This document shows positions 12,449 through 23,371 of a stretch of 64,000 nucleotides of DNA, one piece after another. This stretch comes from Epiperipatus broadwayi (lineage: Eukaryota; Onychophora; Udeonychophora; Euonychophora; Peripatidae). Location: assembly GCA_028023455.1 (NCBI GenBank), contig JAQFVV010012545.1, forward strand, positions 2,232,001 through 2,296,000. Direction: 5' to 3'. Made by a program: the position numbers and the translations under genes. Within the stretch, counting starts at the first letter, position 1. The number at the start of each line of letters is the position of its first letter. Under the pieces are notes generated by a model. That model was given only the letters and a program-made list of their open reading frames with translations, was not told the origin of the DNA and made no database searches.

Positions 12449-13574
12449 ATGGATAATATGGACAACAACCATGATGATCAAGAACCGGACCCATCCGGAT
12501 TTCTTGAATCTCCTCCAATAAGTATGAGACCTGACCCGCAAACGAGTAAGGAAGATTCCAATCTGGATTATCTGGTGGAATTATATAAGAGAAGTGAAGA
12601 GAGGGCAAGAAAGCAGGAAGAGGAAGCCCAAAGAAAAGAGACGGAGTATAAAATGTTTACCAGGATGCTCCTCGACGAATTGGCACAAGTGAGAGAGAGA
12701 CATAGGGCTCTCCAACAGAAACTGGAAGAATACTGCTCAGGAAATCGAAAAAAAATGAGCGAATGCCGAGATCAAACTGAGCCAAAATTAATACAATACC
12801 TGGACAATGAAGTCCTGATAGCGAAAACAGAACCTGACGATACAAACAGTATCAATGAGGCAGTGGACCAAAACCAAAGATGTCAGACCTCTAACAATGA
12901 TCTACCACCTCCTCAAGTGCATAGTAGTGGGATAGATACAATCCACAGGACCTTAATTCCAGACTTCGGGGTTCAAACCCAACTTGCTAAGATATTAACT
13001 GTTAAAATATTTTGAGGAAAAATAGGAGAAAACCCCCACCCACACCTGGATAGCCTGTGAGATTTCTTTCAATTTTATAAAACGGATCTGCATGAACAGG
13101 CTGCTATCGCTAGCCATCATTTATATGGCTATGCAAAATATTGGTGGGGCATGTTGGCGAAAAAAACCAAACAACTTTGCGAATTACGATAGCCTGTTAC
13201 TAAGATATTATTGGAGTGAGGATCGGCAGAGCGGAATTCTAAATACCATTTGCCAGGAGAAGTACGGAGCGATCAAGAAAACACACACGCAATTTTTCAT
13301 TCGCCAGGTCAATCGCCTTTGATCACTTAGCACGGTTGCATTTTCTGATACTCATGTTATACGTACTGTTCAACAGAATATGCTGTTACTGATACAACAG
13401 CTGATGGCGGGCAGCAAAATCAAAGAGGTGGAGGAAATGGCCAAATTCTTAACCACTCTGGATTTCAGTCCCTGGGCTAAAGAACCGCCAGACAAGGTAA
13501 AGAGGCCTGATAATCCAAGATTGCAGTCATCAAATTATAAAAGCAGTTATTACCCACCAGACCCAGGATTATAG
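12449..13574 (+). pseudogene. Gag-like protein of long-LTR retrotransposon, broken
   Basis: Gag would form the particle that packages the element's RNA. The start at 12449 follows a conserved leader, and copy 2 starts at the matching place (58112). The first part is acidic, then strongly charged and coiled-coil-like (residues about 45-95, around ELYKRSEERARKQEEEA). The core has the retrotransposon-gag signature: FFQFYKTDLHEQAAIASHHL, then YWW, then, after a frameshift near 13165, LLLRYYWSEDRQSGIL. The tail has LDFSPWAKEPPD and ends YYPPDPGL. In-frame TGA stops at 13013, 13058 and 13320 and one frameshift break it. No zinc knuckle is seen. The related relic at 38.2-39.3 kb shares the core and the PPDP ending. 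Confidence 0.8.
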
Positions 13575-13904
13575 TAGTTTTTTTTAAAAACTACAACAAC
13601 AACAAAAAAAGAAATGGACACGTCACAGGATAATATAAAAAGGAGATCGGATATAAACAATGTTAATCTATTAGATTTGTTAAATAAAATTTTGTTGAAG
13701 AGGGGAGATAATAGAAAATGTTCGCTAGATGGTAGATTTATTAATATGATCCGGGTATATAATTCAGTTTCGTTTCTTCTTTATATTTATATCCTGTACA
13801 TTATGGGTTATCTTGTAAATTTTTTATGCAGGCTTCATAGGTGGACACCTGTTGTAAGATATTTTTTTTTTTACAATTTTTTTTGTTCCATCACTAAGGG
13901 AATG
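13575..13904 (+). other. 3' interior of retrotransposon copy 1
   Basis: The segment after gag matches 58887-59213. The open frame at 13614-13976 runs into the 3' LTR and has no domain. CACTAAGGGAATG directly precedes the LTR and may be a weak polypurine tract. Confidence 0.45.
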
Positions 13905-16626
13905 TGTAACAGTAAGGTCTGCTTTGCAGATTTTCGTTTCACCTTTTCTCACCTACTTCCGACCCTCATACCTTAGTTCGAACCCCAATCTATCGTAGTG
14001 TGTCTGCAATATGCTTATATACCAAAAATCCTGCCTAATTTTAAACCACGAGTACAATGCTCATATTATATATATAACTCATTTCCAAATAAATAAAAGA
14101 TTATAGATTATGTATATGTTCACATAATTTTGATTTATTAAAAAGTAGGTTATATAAGTCATAATTGGACACACACACTATGATATGCATTTTAAAACAT
14201 ATCAAAATTATAAATTGTTAAAGTTATTTTGTTTAAATCTATTTACAAATATATTACCATCGTAATATATTCTGATTTAAAATAAAATTCATTTAGTAAA
14301 TATTCGTTTAGTAGATAGATTCAAATATTGCAATTTAAAAAGTAAAATCATTTTCTTTAATTTAATAAAAGTTATTCCAAATATTTCTGTTAAAGTAAAT
14401 GAGGAACAATAGTTTAATTATTTCATGTTGTAATTAGTTAATGTTATATAAGTTTATCTAAAAACAGCAGATGTCCACTTAAGGTTTTCTTTAATTAATA
14501 AAAGTAATTTTTAATTAAATCTAGTTTGTAATTCGAATGTCGACAGGGAAAGTAACAAAAGAAATTAATTAATGTTGAATTCCTTTAGACATTTGGATGA
14601 TTTAATTACAGCTGATAAGTCCGATATATTTTTGTAATGCTCCAGGGCAGTTCTATTGTTAAATTCTACTATAAAAAGGAGGTTTTTCTTTTGTTCTCGA
14701 GTTTTTTTCTAATGTTTCTAAGAGAAATCATTCTGAGTTCTATTTTAATAATTTGCTAACCTTGACATGACAGAGTAGAGGCGTTAAGATGGCTATATCC
14801 CTCGGAATAGCCAGCCGCTGCTCCAGACCATCGGAAGCTATCACATAAGGAACCCTGGAACTGCTGCTGCAAAAATATGAACATTCCTGATTTTGCTGCT
14901 GAATTATAAAACCTGCCAAACATCTACCTGCAAATGCGTCTCCAGAGGTAACCTAAATTAACCCAAGAGCTCTTGTGATTCCTAACTAACATGCTATAGC
15001 TATTCTAAATTGTTTTCTGAAATTTCACATAACTTTATTATGTACTTCTTTAAAGTGTTCAAATATAATCAACAGCTTTGCTCTATCCTTGGGTTAATAT
15101 TTTCTATTTATAAAGCTTTCTTTTATTTTATTATGATAATGTGTCAGAATCATCTTTGACCGAGTGAACTATTCCCTTTATTGAAAGTAAGACGCTGCTA
15201 TTAAGGCATATTTTAAATTTATAATTTTCCAATTTTATTATCTTGCAAATCACTCGTTCGAGGGCGATTCTATTCTTTAATATATAATATAATCACATAG
15301 TTTAAAATCTACATGTTATTGATTTTAATCTAATATGAGAGTAAGTGCGAGGTCAATGATTAAATGAGTCCCCTAATGCATGATTGCGTATATAAATCTA
15401 TACTTACTTTTCAAACCCACAAGCATGCATTTTCCTATTTTAATTACTGTGTTCTACTTTAATTACAAAGTTCATCATTGACGTCGAGAATGTGCGGCCC
15501 CTTTTAAATGAATTTCAGGGAATTTGATTGGGCATTTCTCTTAATCCAAGTAAAACCCATTCAGTATGTTTTTATATACACTAGTCTCATATTGCTGGTA
15601 AATGAATTGGTTGTTGAGATCACTTTGTTTTACTTTTCCAAGGATTCTTTACTCGGCTAAGTCCATTCTCTTCGTTTGCAGTTTCCAGGCAGAGTGTGTA
15701 CCCAAGTGACACACCTGGGAATTAAATGCAATCGTCACCCAGTCGCTAAGTTTTGGCTGTTCATCAAAATACTTTCCTACAGGTTAGCGGTGATATGCCC
15801 TCCGTAGTCATTCCGGATATTCGATATTGTTTTTTTTTATATTTATTTTACAAAGCATCCGTGACTTAAACGTGTCACACCCTCCAACTTTAATAAATTC
15901 ATTATCAGCAATACTGACCTCCCAATGCAACTCTATTATTATTATTCTCAAATAAATGCTTTGATCACATGCCCACTTTGTTGCTTAGTAAGCTTTTGTC
16001 CGTGCTATTCTCAAAATCAATAAATATTTTAGAACACCTAATTTTCAAATATTTTCTTAGACTTGTATAATTGTTCAAAGCACCTCGCATATGTTCCTAT
16101 CTCATCAAGCACATTATCATAATGCTATTAACCCGAGGAATAGAATATATCACCTTGCTTTTAAACCTTTTGTCATTTATTGAAATATAATGCCCACAAT
16201 TATTTAATACGCGTCCCTGTCTCATATAAGCTGACAGTGGTGTTATATCTATAATTTATATAAATAAATTTTGTGAAATTATTTAAAACTAAATTTGATC
16301 TCTTATTTTATTTGATTCCTATCACTGTCTCGGTCTATAGATATATATATTTTCTGCATTTCTTTTGTAAATCCATAGATGTTAGTTAGCCACCCAAGCT
16401 TCTTTTAGTATAGAGCCTTTTGTTTCTCCCTGACCACCAGGCACCGGTCAAAGGTTATACTAGTAGTGGTGTCAGATGCATTGTCACGTAGATGGCGCTG
16501 TGAAATTTAGACTTTAGATTTGAACTTAGTATATCTAGAAGGCAACCCCTCCTAGAATGTTCAGTTTCGTGTCTGGGGTTTGAATTCTACAGTGTGTTAG
16601 CGAAATAGATGATTCTGACTGTTACA
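13905..16626 (+). repeat. 3' LTR of long-LTR retrotransposon copy 1
   Basis: It starts TGTAACAGTAAGG, ends GACTGTTACA and is 2722 bp. It is the direct repeat of 8381-11103. The target repeat ATGG follows at 16627. Confidence 0.92.
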
Positions 16627-16630
16627 ATGG

Positions 16631-18110
16631 CAAGCAGATGCTCTGGTCACTATATCAAGAGACCCTCTTTGTACTCATACATATAATGGAATTTACTAAT
16701 AAAATATAAAAATCATTCTTAATTCTGTTGTTTTTCGTTTTACTTAAATAACATTTAACTTGTAATATAATTTGTGACATGAGGATTAATTGAATATCTT
16801 CTCAATTCATCTTACCCTACGAATGTAGAATTATTATATTATTTAAACTTAATGAAAACTTGATACATGCACATGAATAATAATAATAAAAAAGTTTTTT
16901 TATTGGTACATGGCAAGCTGATGTGTTAGATTATCCTACTGTAAGTAACAAGAGGAATATTTTTTGTAAACATATACTTTTAATATATATATATATATAT
17001 ATTTCTATTTTTTATAAAATTAATAGATTTGAAAAGCTAGAACCAATATATTTATATAAGTAATAAAGTCTTACCTGGAATGGGCTTGTAAACTTTATAA
17101 AAACAAGTCTTCAATTTACTTTCAGTTGGTATTGGAATATTATCACTATACATATATATATATATATAAAGTCTAGTTCAAAAATTTTAAGTTAATATTT
17201 TTTACAGCAAATTTTAAACATTTAACAAATATATTTTACTTAATTATTATCACATTAGTTAAATGGATTTTACTGGATACAGAATATACATGTGAAAATT
17301 TTAAGCTGTGATGAGTAGCTTTTATCAAAATTGTAATTTCTAATGGTCAACCCTAACTTTTTAGAGATAAAATATGAATAAATTTTTTTCAATATGTTGG
17401 GAAATTAGTAAAGTTTTGGACTATTTAGCTAGTTTGGTCAGTGTATTGCTGAATATTTTTTAATTTCCTAATTTTTAAAAAATATATATGATATATGTGG
17501 TTTGGTTTATATCTTTATGAAGTTTTTTATCTCCCTCTCTCTTACATTTTTCATTTCTTTTAAGATTTTATTTTTCATTGCATTCTAAATATTGTTATAA
17601 TATAATTTTTTGTTTTTCTCAATACTGTTTAAAATTTGGCCTTGAGATTCATTAAAAGATCATTATTTTATTACTTTTATTTTTTATAACTACTTTATAA
17701 CATGTGACACTCATTTCAATACTTCTGAATGTTTTATAATGCCCAAAAGTTTTCAGATTTATAATTAATTTTTCTTTTGGATTTCCTTTCACTGTTTGTT
17801 TGCTTGACTATTAATTATTTTCAAAATCTTATATCAATTTCTAAAAGTACTAATAAAAATTTCAAATATATATTTTAAGTTATTGAATAAATATATAATT
17901 CTTTTCTATGTTAAATTGATATGAGTAATTTACGAGTCCCCCCCCCCCACAGTCTAATCAACCATTTTTTTTTTGCTATTGATTCTAAAATCTTCCAGTG
18001 TCACACACAAATGTGTAATCAATTTAGTTCCTGTAAATTCTGACTGGTGATGTCTATGTGCATATTTAATAATACAATATTTATTTCTGCTTACAAGTAC
18101 AATTCATCTA
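16631..18110. other. A+T-rich non-coding stretch
   Basis: No gene. It holds (TA)n runs at about 16979-17001 and 17149-17168 and a poly(C) run near 17938-17949. Confidence 0.5.
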
Positions 18111-18301
18111 GGCAAAATTCTCCATACAGTAGCGCCACTCAGTGTAAGCCAGAATAATCAATGATCACAAGAAGGTTTCTGCATATAATTTCTATCTAGT
18201 GCCTACTAATCCAATATCCCCAGACTAGTTTCTAGCTTGTAGCTTTCATCAATGAGAAGCCTTAGATTACTCTGGCTTGCACTATATGGAGAGTTTTGCC
18301 T
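18111..18301. mobile_element. Fold-back short repeat with hammerhead-like motif (family A)
   Basis: The arm 18111-18159 is the imperfect inverted complement of 18265-18301 (GGCAAAATTCTCCATA against its complement). Between them, on the minus strand, is a family A hammerhead-like core. The arm sequence around AAGCCAGAATAATCAATG is the counterpart of the segment that follows the hammerhead in the 32.3 kb copy, so both belong to one family. Confidence 0.7.
18211..18260 (-). ncRNA. Hammerhead ribozyme-like motif, family A
   Basis: On the minus strand: CTCA (stem I), TTGATGA (one change from CTGATGA), stem II AGCT-ACA-AGCT, GAAAC intact, then TAGTC as short stem III and cleavage triplet GUC, then TGGGGATATTGG, whose first four bases pair with CTCA allowing one G-U. 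This is the best-preserved family A core. The first base of CUGANGA is changed and the stem II closing pair is A-A, so activity would be weak or absent. Confidence 0.65.
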
Positions 18302-19885
18302 CTGTGTTTAAGCATAAAGAATGGTTATCATATAATGTTTGATGGTTTAAACAATTCAGCTAATGGAATTTTCCTCTTCTGCAATTTTCTTTTTTGATAT
18401 TTCAGTCACTTATCACAAAATCCTGTCTGTGAATTTGTCATTTTCTATCCATATCTAGACAAACACACTTTCATTTTTTTTATTTGGCTGAGATATTGGG
18501 TAGACTCATAACATAATAACATTAGATAAATGGTTGACAAAACTGAATTATATAAAACAAAATTTTATACAATGAAGCATTTATATTCTGCTTGAGAATG
18601 AATACCAAACCATTTGTTTTATCATTTATGAACTTAAAAAAAGCTTACTGTTTTAGTTTAAATTCTTTTATTTAAAAATACATTCTTCTGCTAATTTTTA
18701 AAATCCAGAATATAGAAAGCAATTTACTTTTATTTTGATCACAACACATCCTAGATTCCAATGGAGATTTTGTTCTATAAAATGAAAGTTGTTTTGGTCA
18801 TTTAATTTAAATTAGTTGCATTTTACAAAATAGCATTGCATTATACAATTAATAAATATTTTCATAATTTTTAGCAAAAAAGAACAAAAAATTTCTTCAA
18901 AGTTGCTGCAAAATTTAATGACTGCATTTAAACTGTAAGTTATTAACACATAATTATGTTAATTTTAAAGAAACTAAAACCATAATGTTAAACTAAATAA
19001 TGGATTTTAAGATCACTTAATATTCAATACTGCTATATTTGCTAAAAAGATTCTCCACTTAACTTCCAGACTAAGAGAATCAGAGTCACAAACATAGCAT
19101 TTTTTAGATTGCCAACATAATATCAAATTAATTTAAACCCTTACAGAAATAAATAGGCAGATGAAATATGGTGACTATTACACTGTGTCAGATAAAATAT
19201 GAAATATTGAATATTTGCCACATTGAATTATTGAGGCATGAATAACATTAATTATGCATTTGTTGATTGGATAAAAAATCTAAATTTGAATATTGTGTTA
19301 GATATATTAAGCATAACAAATAAAACAGATTTAAATTTTGTAATAAAATGTTGGATTTATAAATACATGCCAACATATTAAAAGATATTTGAATAGTTTG
19401 CATAGATAAATGAATGGAATCATAAAATAAATAAATGATGAATAGATAAATAAATAGAAAGAAAATCAAATTCAAAAGGAGTTAAAGTGTTAAGTAGTTA
19501 TGTTCTGGTATGTACATAGATAAATGGATAAGATCAGTAAATATATTGGTAATCAGTTGAATAGATGATTATGTAGATGAATGGATGACTGCATAATAAG
19601 AGATAATTATATAAGTAGACAGATAAATAGATTGATAGAAATAGAAATAAATAGAAGTAGAGAGGTTAATATTTAAATTGTGCTACATGTAGACACACAT
19701 TTATACAATTGTAAAAAAACATAAAATATAACATTAATAATATATTTCATAAGTAAATATAATAAATTGTAGAAGCACTTTTCAGTCAATTTCTTAATTG
19801 TTTAAATTTAGTAGAATTTAAATTAAATAATTTTCCATTGAAGAAAGTTAAAAAAACTAAAAAAGTACTTTTGTAATTTATTTTG

Positions 19886-19917
<32 letters not shown>

Positions 19918-20430
19918 CCATTCTATGTTGCTACAGCATTATATGGTTGTAAGTAATGGTCAATTGGAATAAACATTTTAGATTTTATATAATGATTAAT
20001 GAAACCATGTTATTTAATTTGTAGGAGAAGTTAAAATATTCTGTTTTTGTAATATTAGACCTGAGTTCATTTTCTTTAAATAAATATAATCTGTCTAAGT
20101 TATAAATTTGAAATATAAATTGCATTATTTATAAGCCTTAACTATTGGCTTTTCTTGTGTGTGCGAGTGTATGACATATCCACAGACATCTCTCACTTAT
20201 TTTATAATTTGAATTGATTGAAATTTATATAGATGGCATACACACGTTTAATGGCTTTATTACATATTTTAGGCCATTTTATTATGTAATGCCATCTTAT
20301 GCACGCCATACGAAGTGTGCCTGTCATTTTATATATATATATATAGAGAGAGAAATGAGATTCGCAATGACTATGAAACACAAATATGTCCACATATAAA
20401 ATATATTCATCTATTTTTGGTTTTTTGATA
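18302..20430. other. A+T-rich non-coding stretch with tetranucleotide-like repeats
   Basis: No gene. About 19390-19660 is a degenerate GATA/GATG/AAAT tetranucleotide tract. A (TA)n run lies at about 19889-19912 and another at about 20330-20344. The open frame at 19248-19475 is a product of the tetranucleotide tract. Confidence 0.5.
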
Positions 20431-20439
20431 TTTTACAAA

Positions 20440-20830
20440 GTTAACACCATGTATAATTGTAGATCTTCAAAGTATTCTATTCTCTATCATATCTTCTCAA
20501 TGGAAACAATGAATATTGCACTTCTTTAGAATGTTCTTTAAACCATGCTTGTGTTTTCCATTAAATACCCCTTCAAGAAGTCTCATATTGTTGATTCCTT
20601 TTACATGACCAATCCATCAAGGATATGAATTTACAATAGTGGACTTTATAGTATTACATTCAGTAAACTGAAGAACATATTGATAGATTTTATGATTTTG
20701 CTAATGAACATCCTTAAATATTATATTTTTAATGCCTTTATATTTTTGGATAACATGTCCAAATTTTATTTTCATACAATAAATTGGTAAAATAATAACT
20801 GCAGTACTTATTTCACTGTCGTGAAATATA
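20440..20830 (-). pseudogene. LINE relic, C-terminal end of a reverse transcriptase
   Basis: On the minus strand a decayed frame carries WIGHVKGINNMRLLEGVFNG, then HGLKNILKKCNI, then WEDMIENRILWRS once one stop codon is read through. This order (W-GHV, basic GK-H-G segment, F/LK-L-K-CNI, W-E-R--WR) is the familiar end of LINE reverse transcriptases after the thumb domain. Upstream (20660-20830) fragments are compatible but very decayed. It is older than the LINE at 0.7-1.7 kb and differs from it in this region. Confidence 0.6.
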
Positions 20831-21585
20831 TTATCTTTTAAATTAACTATACAATATTTAAATCAAGGATGTGAGTTACATTAAAACACGAATATCTTCA
20901 TAGCAGTATTTATTTTACTAGTTGCCAAGAAGTATTTAATTCTCATTAAGCAAAGCTTAATATATATATTATAAGTATAGAATATTTGATAATACATGAA
21001 GATATAAACATCTCAAAAAAGAATGACGGGCTTCCAAAATTTAAAAATAGAATAAACATGTTAAATGGAGTAATGATATTCATTTAAGTAAGAATTTATA
21101 TTTTCGTTTGTTATTTTTATTATTTAATATATGTAGTAAAATTTGTATTTAAATGAGGCATAAGCATCTTCTCTTTAATCTTTTATTTATATGTCATATT
21201 TCAAGATGTGTATGTTTAAGTATTACTTATATTCTTAATTATGTATAATATTCATTTCTATACATTTGTTGGTTTTCTAAAGCTACGTTTAAGGGGCTTT
21301 GATGTAAAATATAAAACAATATATTAGGCTGCTTCTGATAAAGCTTTGTGGATGCATTGATTGATAGAATAAATAATTGAATGGTTAGTTTCTAAGGAAG
21401 TCATGTGGCATTCAAGAATCAAAATGCTTGGGTAAACTTTGATCCAAGAATATTAGCTCTCCATTTCATCAATCTACAACTGCATTAAAAGACAAGTATG
21501 TAAAATCAAATCCATTGCAAAATTAGATTTCATTTTACAAATACTAAATGAAATAATTAACTATTTGTTTATTAACCAATTAAAT
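20831..21585. other. A+T-rich non-coding stretch
   Basis: Nothing is recognised. Confidence 0.4.
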
Positions 21586-21975
21586 ATCTTTGGATATCTA
21601 CCTACCAACTGATTGACTTACCTACCTACCTACCTATCTCTTGACTAACCAACCAACCTACATACTGACTAAAATACTGATCTATCTACTGACCTAGCTA
21701 CCTACTGGCCTATCAACCAATCTACTGACTGACCTACAACTCAACCAACCTACTGAATGACTGATCTACCTACCTATTTATCTACTTACCTATCTATGTA
21801 CCTACCTATCTATCTGTCTGTCTTCTGCCTGCCTATCTGACTATTTCTCTCTCTGTCTATCTATTTATCTGTCTGTATATATTTGTTTGTCTATCCATCC
21901 ATCTATTTATCTCTATATATGCATACTGACACATTATGCATTGATCCATCTCCTTATCTCTCTCTCTTTATATAT
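21586..21975. repeat. Degenerate (CTAC/CTAT/CTGT)n tetranucleotide tract
   Basis: About 390 bp of interrupted CTAC, CTAT, CTGA and CTGT tetramers, nearly purine-poor in places, ending in (TA)n near 21968-21981. No coding sense. Confidence 0.85.
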
Positions 21976-22269
21976 ATATATACTATGGATTGGTGTGATA
22001 TTAGATATATATTAAGATAATGTCGTAAATATTAATATGCAAATAAAACATGAATCCACATTCACCTGCTTTTTAAGATCTTATATAAATAGTAGATAAA
22101 GCAATGTAGACAATACCAAATCAGCATAGTCATTTACAAATCTTCAATCAAATTGATTTTTAATTCAAATGTACAAGGTAGAGTTAATTTCTATTCATTC
22201 AAATATCTTGTAAACAAATAACCAGATATGAAATATATAAATATTAAATTCTGTAATGGTAACAATATA

Positions 22270-22335
22270 CAGGGCCAGCGGAAGCGGGCATGCAACGCAT
22301 GCTAGGCATGCGGGCGCTGGCAGAAGGAGGCGCCA
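22270..22335 (+). repeat. Left terminal inverted repeat region of the hAT element
   Basis: It begins CAGGGCCAGCG and continues G+C-rich to about 22335, with repeated GCATGC motifs that could bind transposase. It matches the inverted right end at 26725-26735. Confidence 0.85.
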
Positions 22336-23371
22336 ACAAAAATTATTGAGAGTAGATTATTGAAAATCATATGAAGTCATATTATATCTTATTAAATGAC
22401 ACACACAAGCAGGCCTGCACACAAGCTCTGCTTAATATTAAAAATATAAAACAATCAAATCTATTATTTATCATGAACAATAAACTAAACATAAAGTTTA
22501 TTATATTACAAATTTCATATTGTAATGTTTATATATATATAGTACTGCTTATAGTAAACTATAAGTAACTTTCTGCTAGAAAATATATAAATAAACACAC
22601 ACTAAAAGTATTATAAATTAGAACTTATGTATGTATATGCGTATATATATATATATTAGATCATGTACATAATTTTGAAATCGTAAGAAACGATTATAAT
22701 ATTGCAAAATAAAACATTTTCTAATTTTTTATTTAAATAATAATTTGATATAAATATTCGAACGTGTATGTAATATATATTATAGGTATAATTCCAGTAA
22801 ACTTAATATAATTTTCAGTTTACTTTTTATTTTATATATTTTAATCGTTGTCAAAAGTCTATTTTTTCTGCATACTAATTAGGTTTGCAAATTAATTACA
22901 TACGTTTGCTTATGATGTTTATCGCAAATTTTAAAATCTTAGTAAGAACTTGTAAACAATAATTATAATCCCAGGAAATTTTCTATTGAAATCGCAAATC
23001 AGGCCTGGCAGGTCACCTGTGTTAATTAGAAAAATATATGATAACAAAAGAAAATCTTGCCAATGGTAAAACTAAAATGTTCAATCAAGCGTAAAAAGCT
23101 GGACACTTGAGTTATTTTAAAACCTGACCATTTTTAATGTCAATGGCTGAATATTTCCAATTTATTAGCTGCCTTTTTTAGGTAAACAAGTTAAACAACT
23201 TCTTCCCCTCAGCGTATAGAGTTTTGTATTTTGGCGCAAGAAGTAATTTGTGTTGGACATCTAAATTAGCGATATATAATCTTAAGTATTAAAATACATG
23301 ATGTAAATATATAAATTAGAGTCCGTATTTATTTATTTATTACATTTGAAAATTATTTTAAAGTGGCGTTC
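22336..23371 (+). other. Non-coding left part of the hAT element
   Basis: About 1 kb lies between the left end and the transposase start, with no domain recognised. The 65-codon frame at 22371-22568 is not supported. Confidence 0.5.

Larger units (their letters stand above)
8377..16630 (+). mobile_element. Long-LTR retrotransposon, non-autonomous, copy 1
   Basis: This is a complete structural unit: 5' LTR (8381-11103), interior of 2.8 kb, and 3' LTR (13905-16626), flanked by the 4-bp direct repeat ATGG (8377-8380 and 16627-16630). The LTRs begin with TG and end with CA and differ by a few percent by eye. The interior holds only a broken gag-like gene; no protease, reverse transcriptase, RNase H or integrase is seen in any frame. 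LTRs as long as the whole interior and no pol gene make it comparable to large retrotransposon derivatives (LARDs), which depend on enzymes of a related element. A primer-binding site could not be identified after the 5' LTR. Confidence 0.9.

Noticed and set aside
21586-21975. CRISPR-like array
   Set aside because: The repeats are degenerate tetranucleotides without spacers, in a eukaryotic context.
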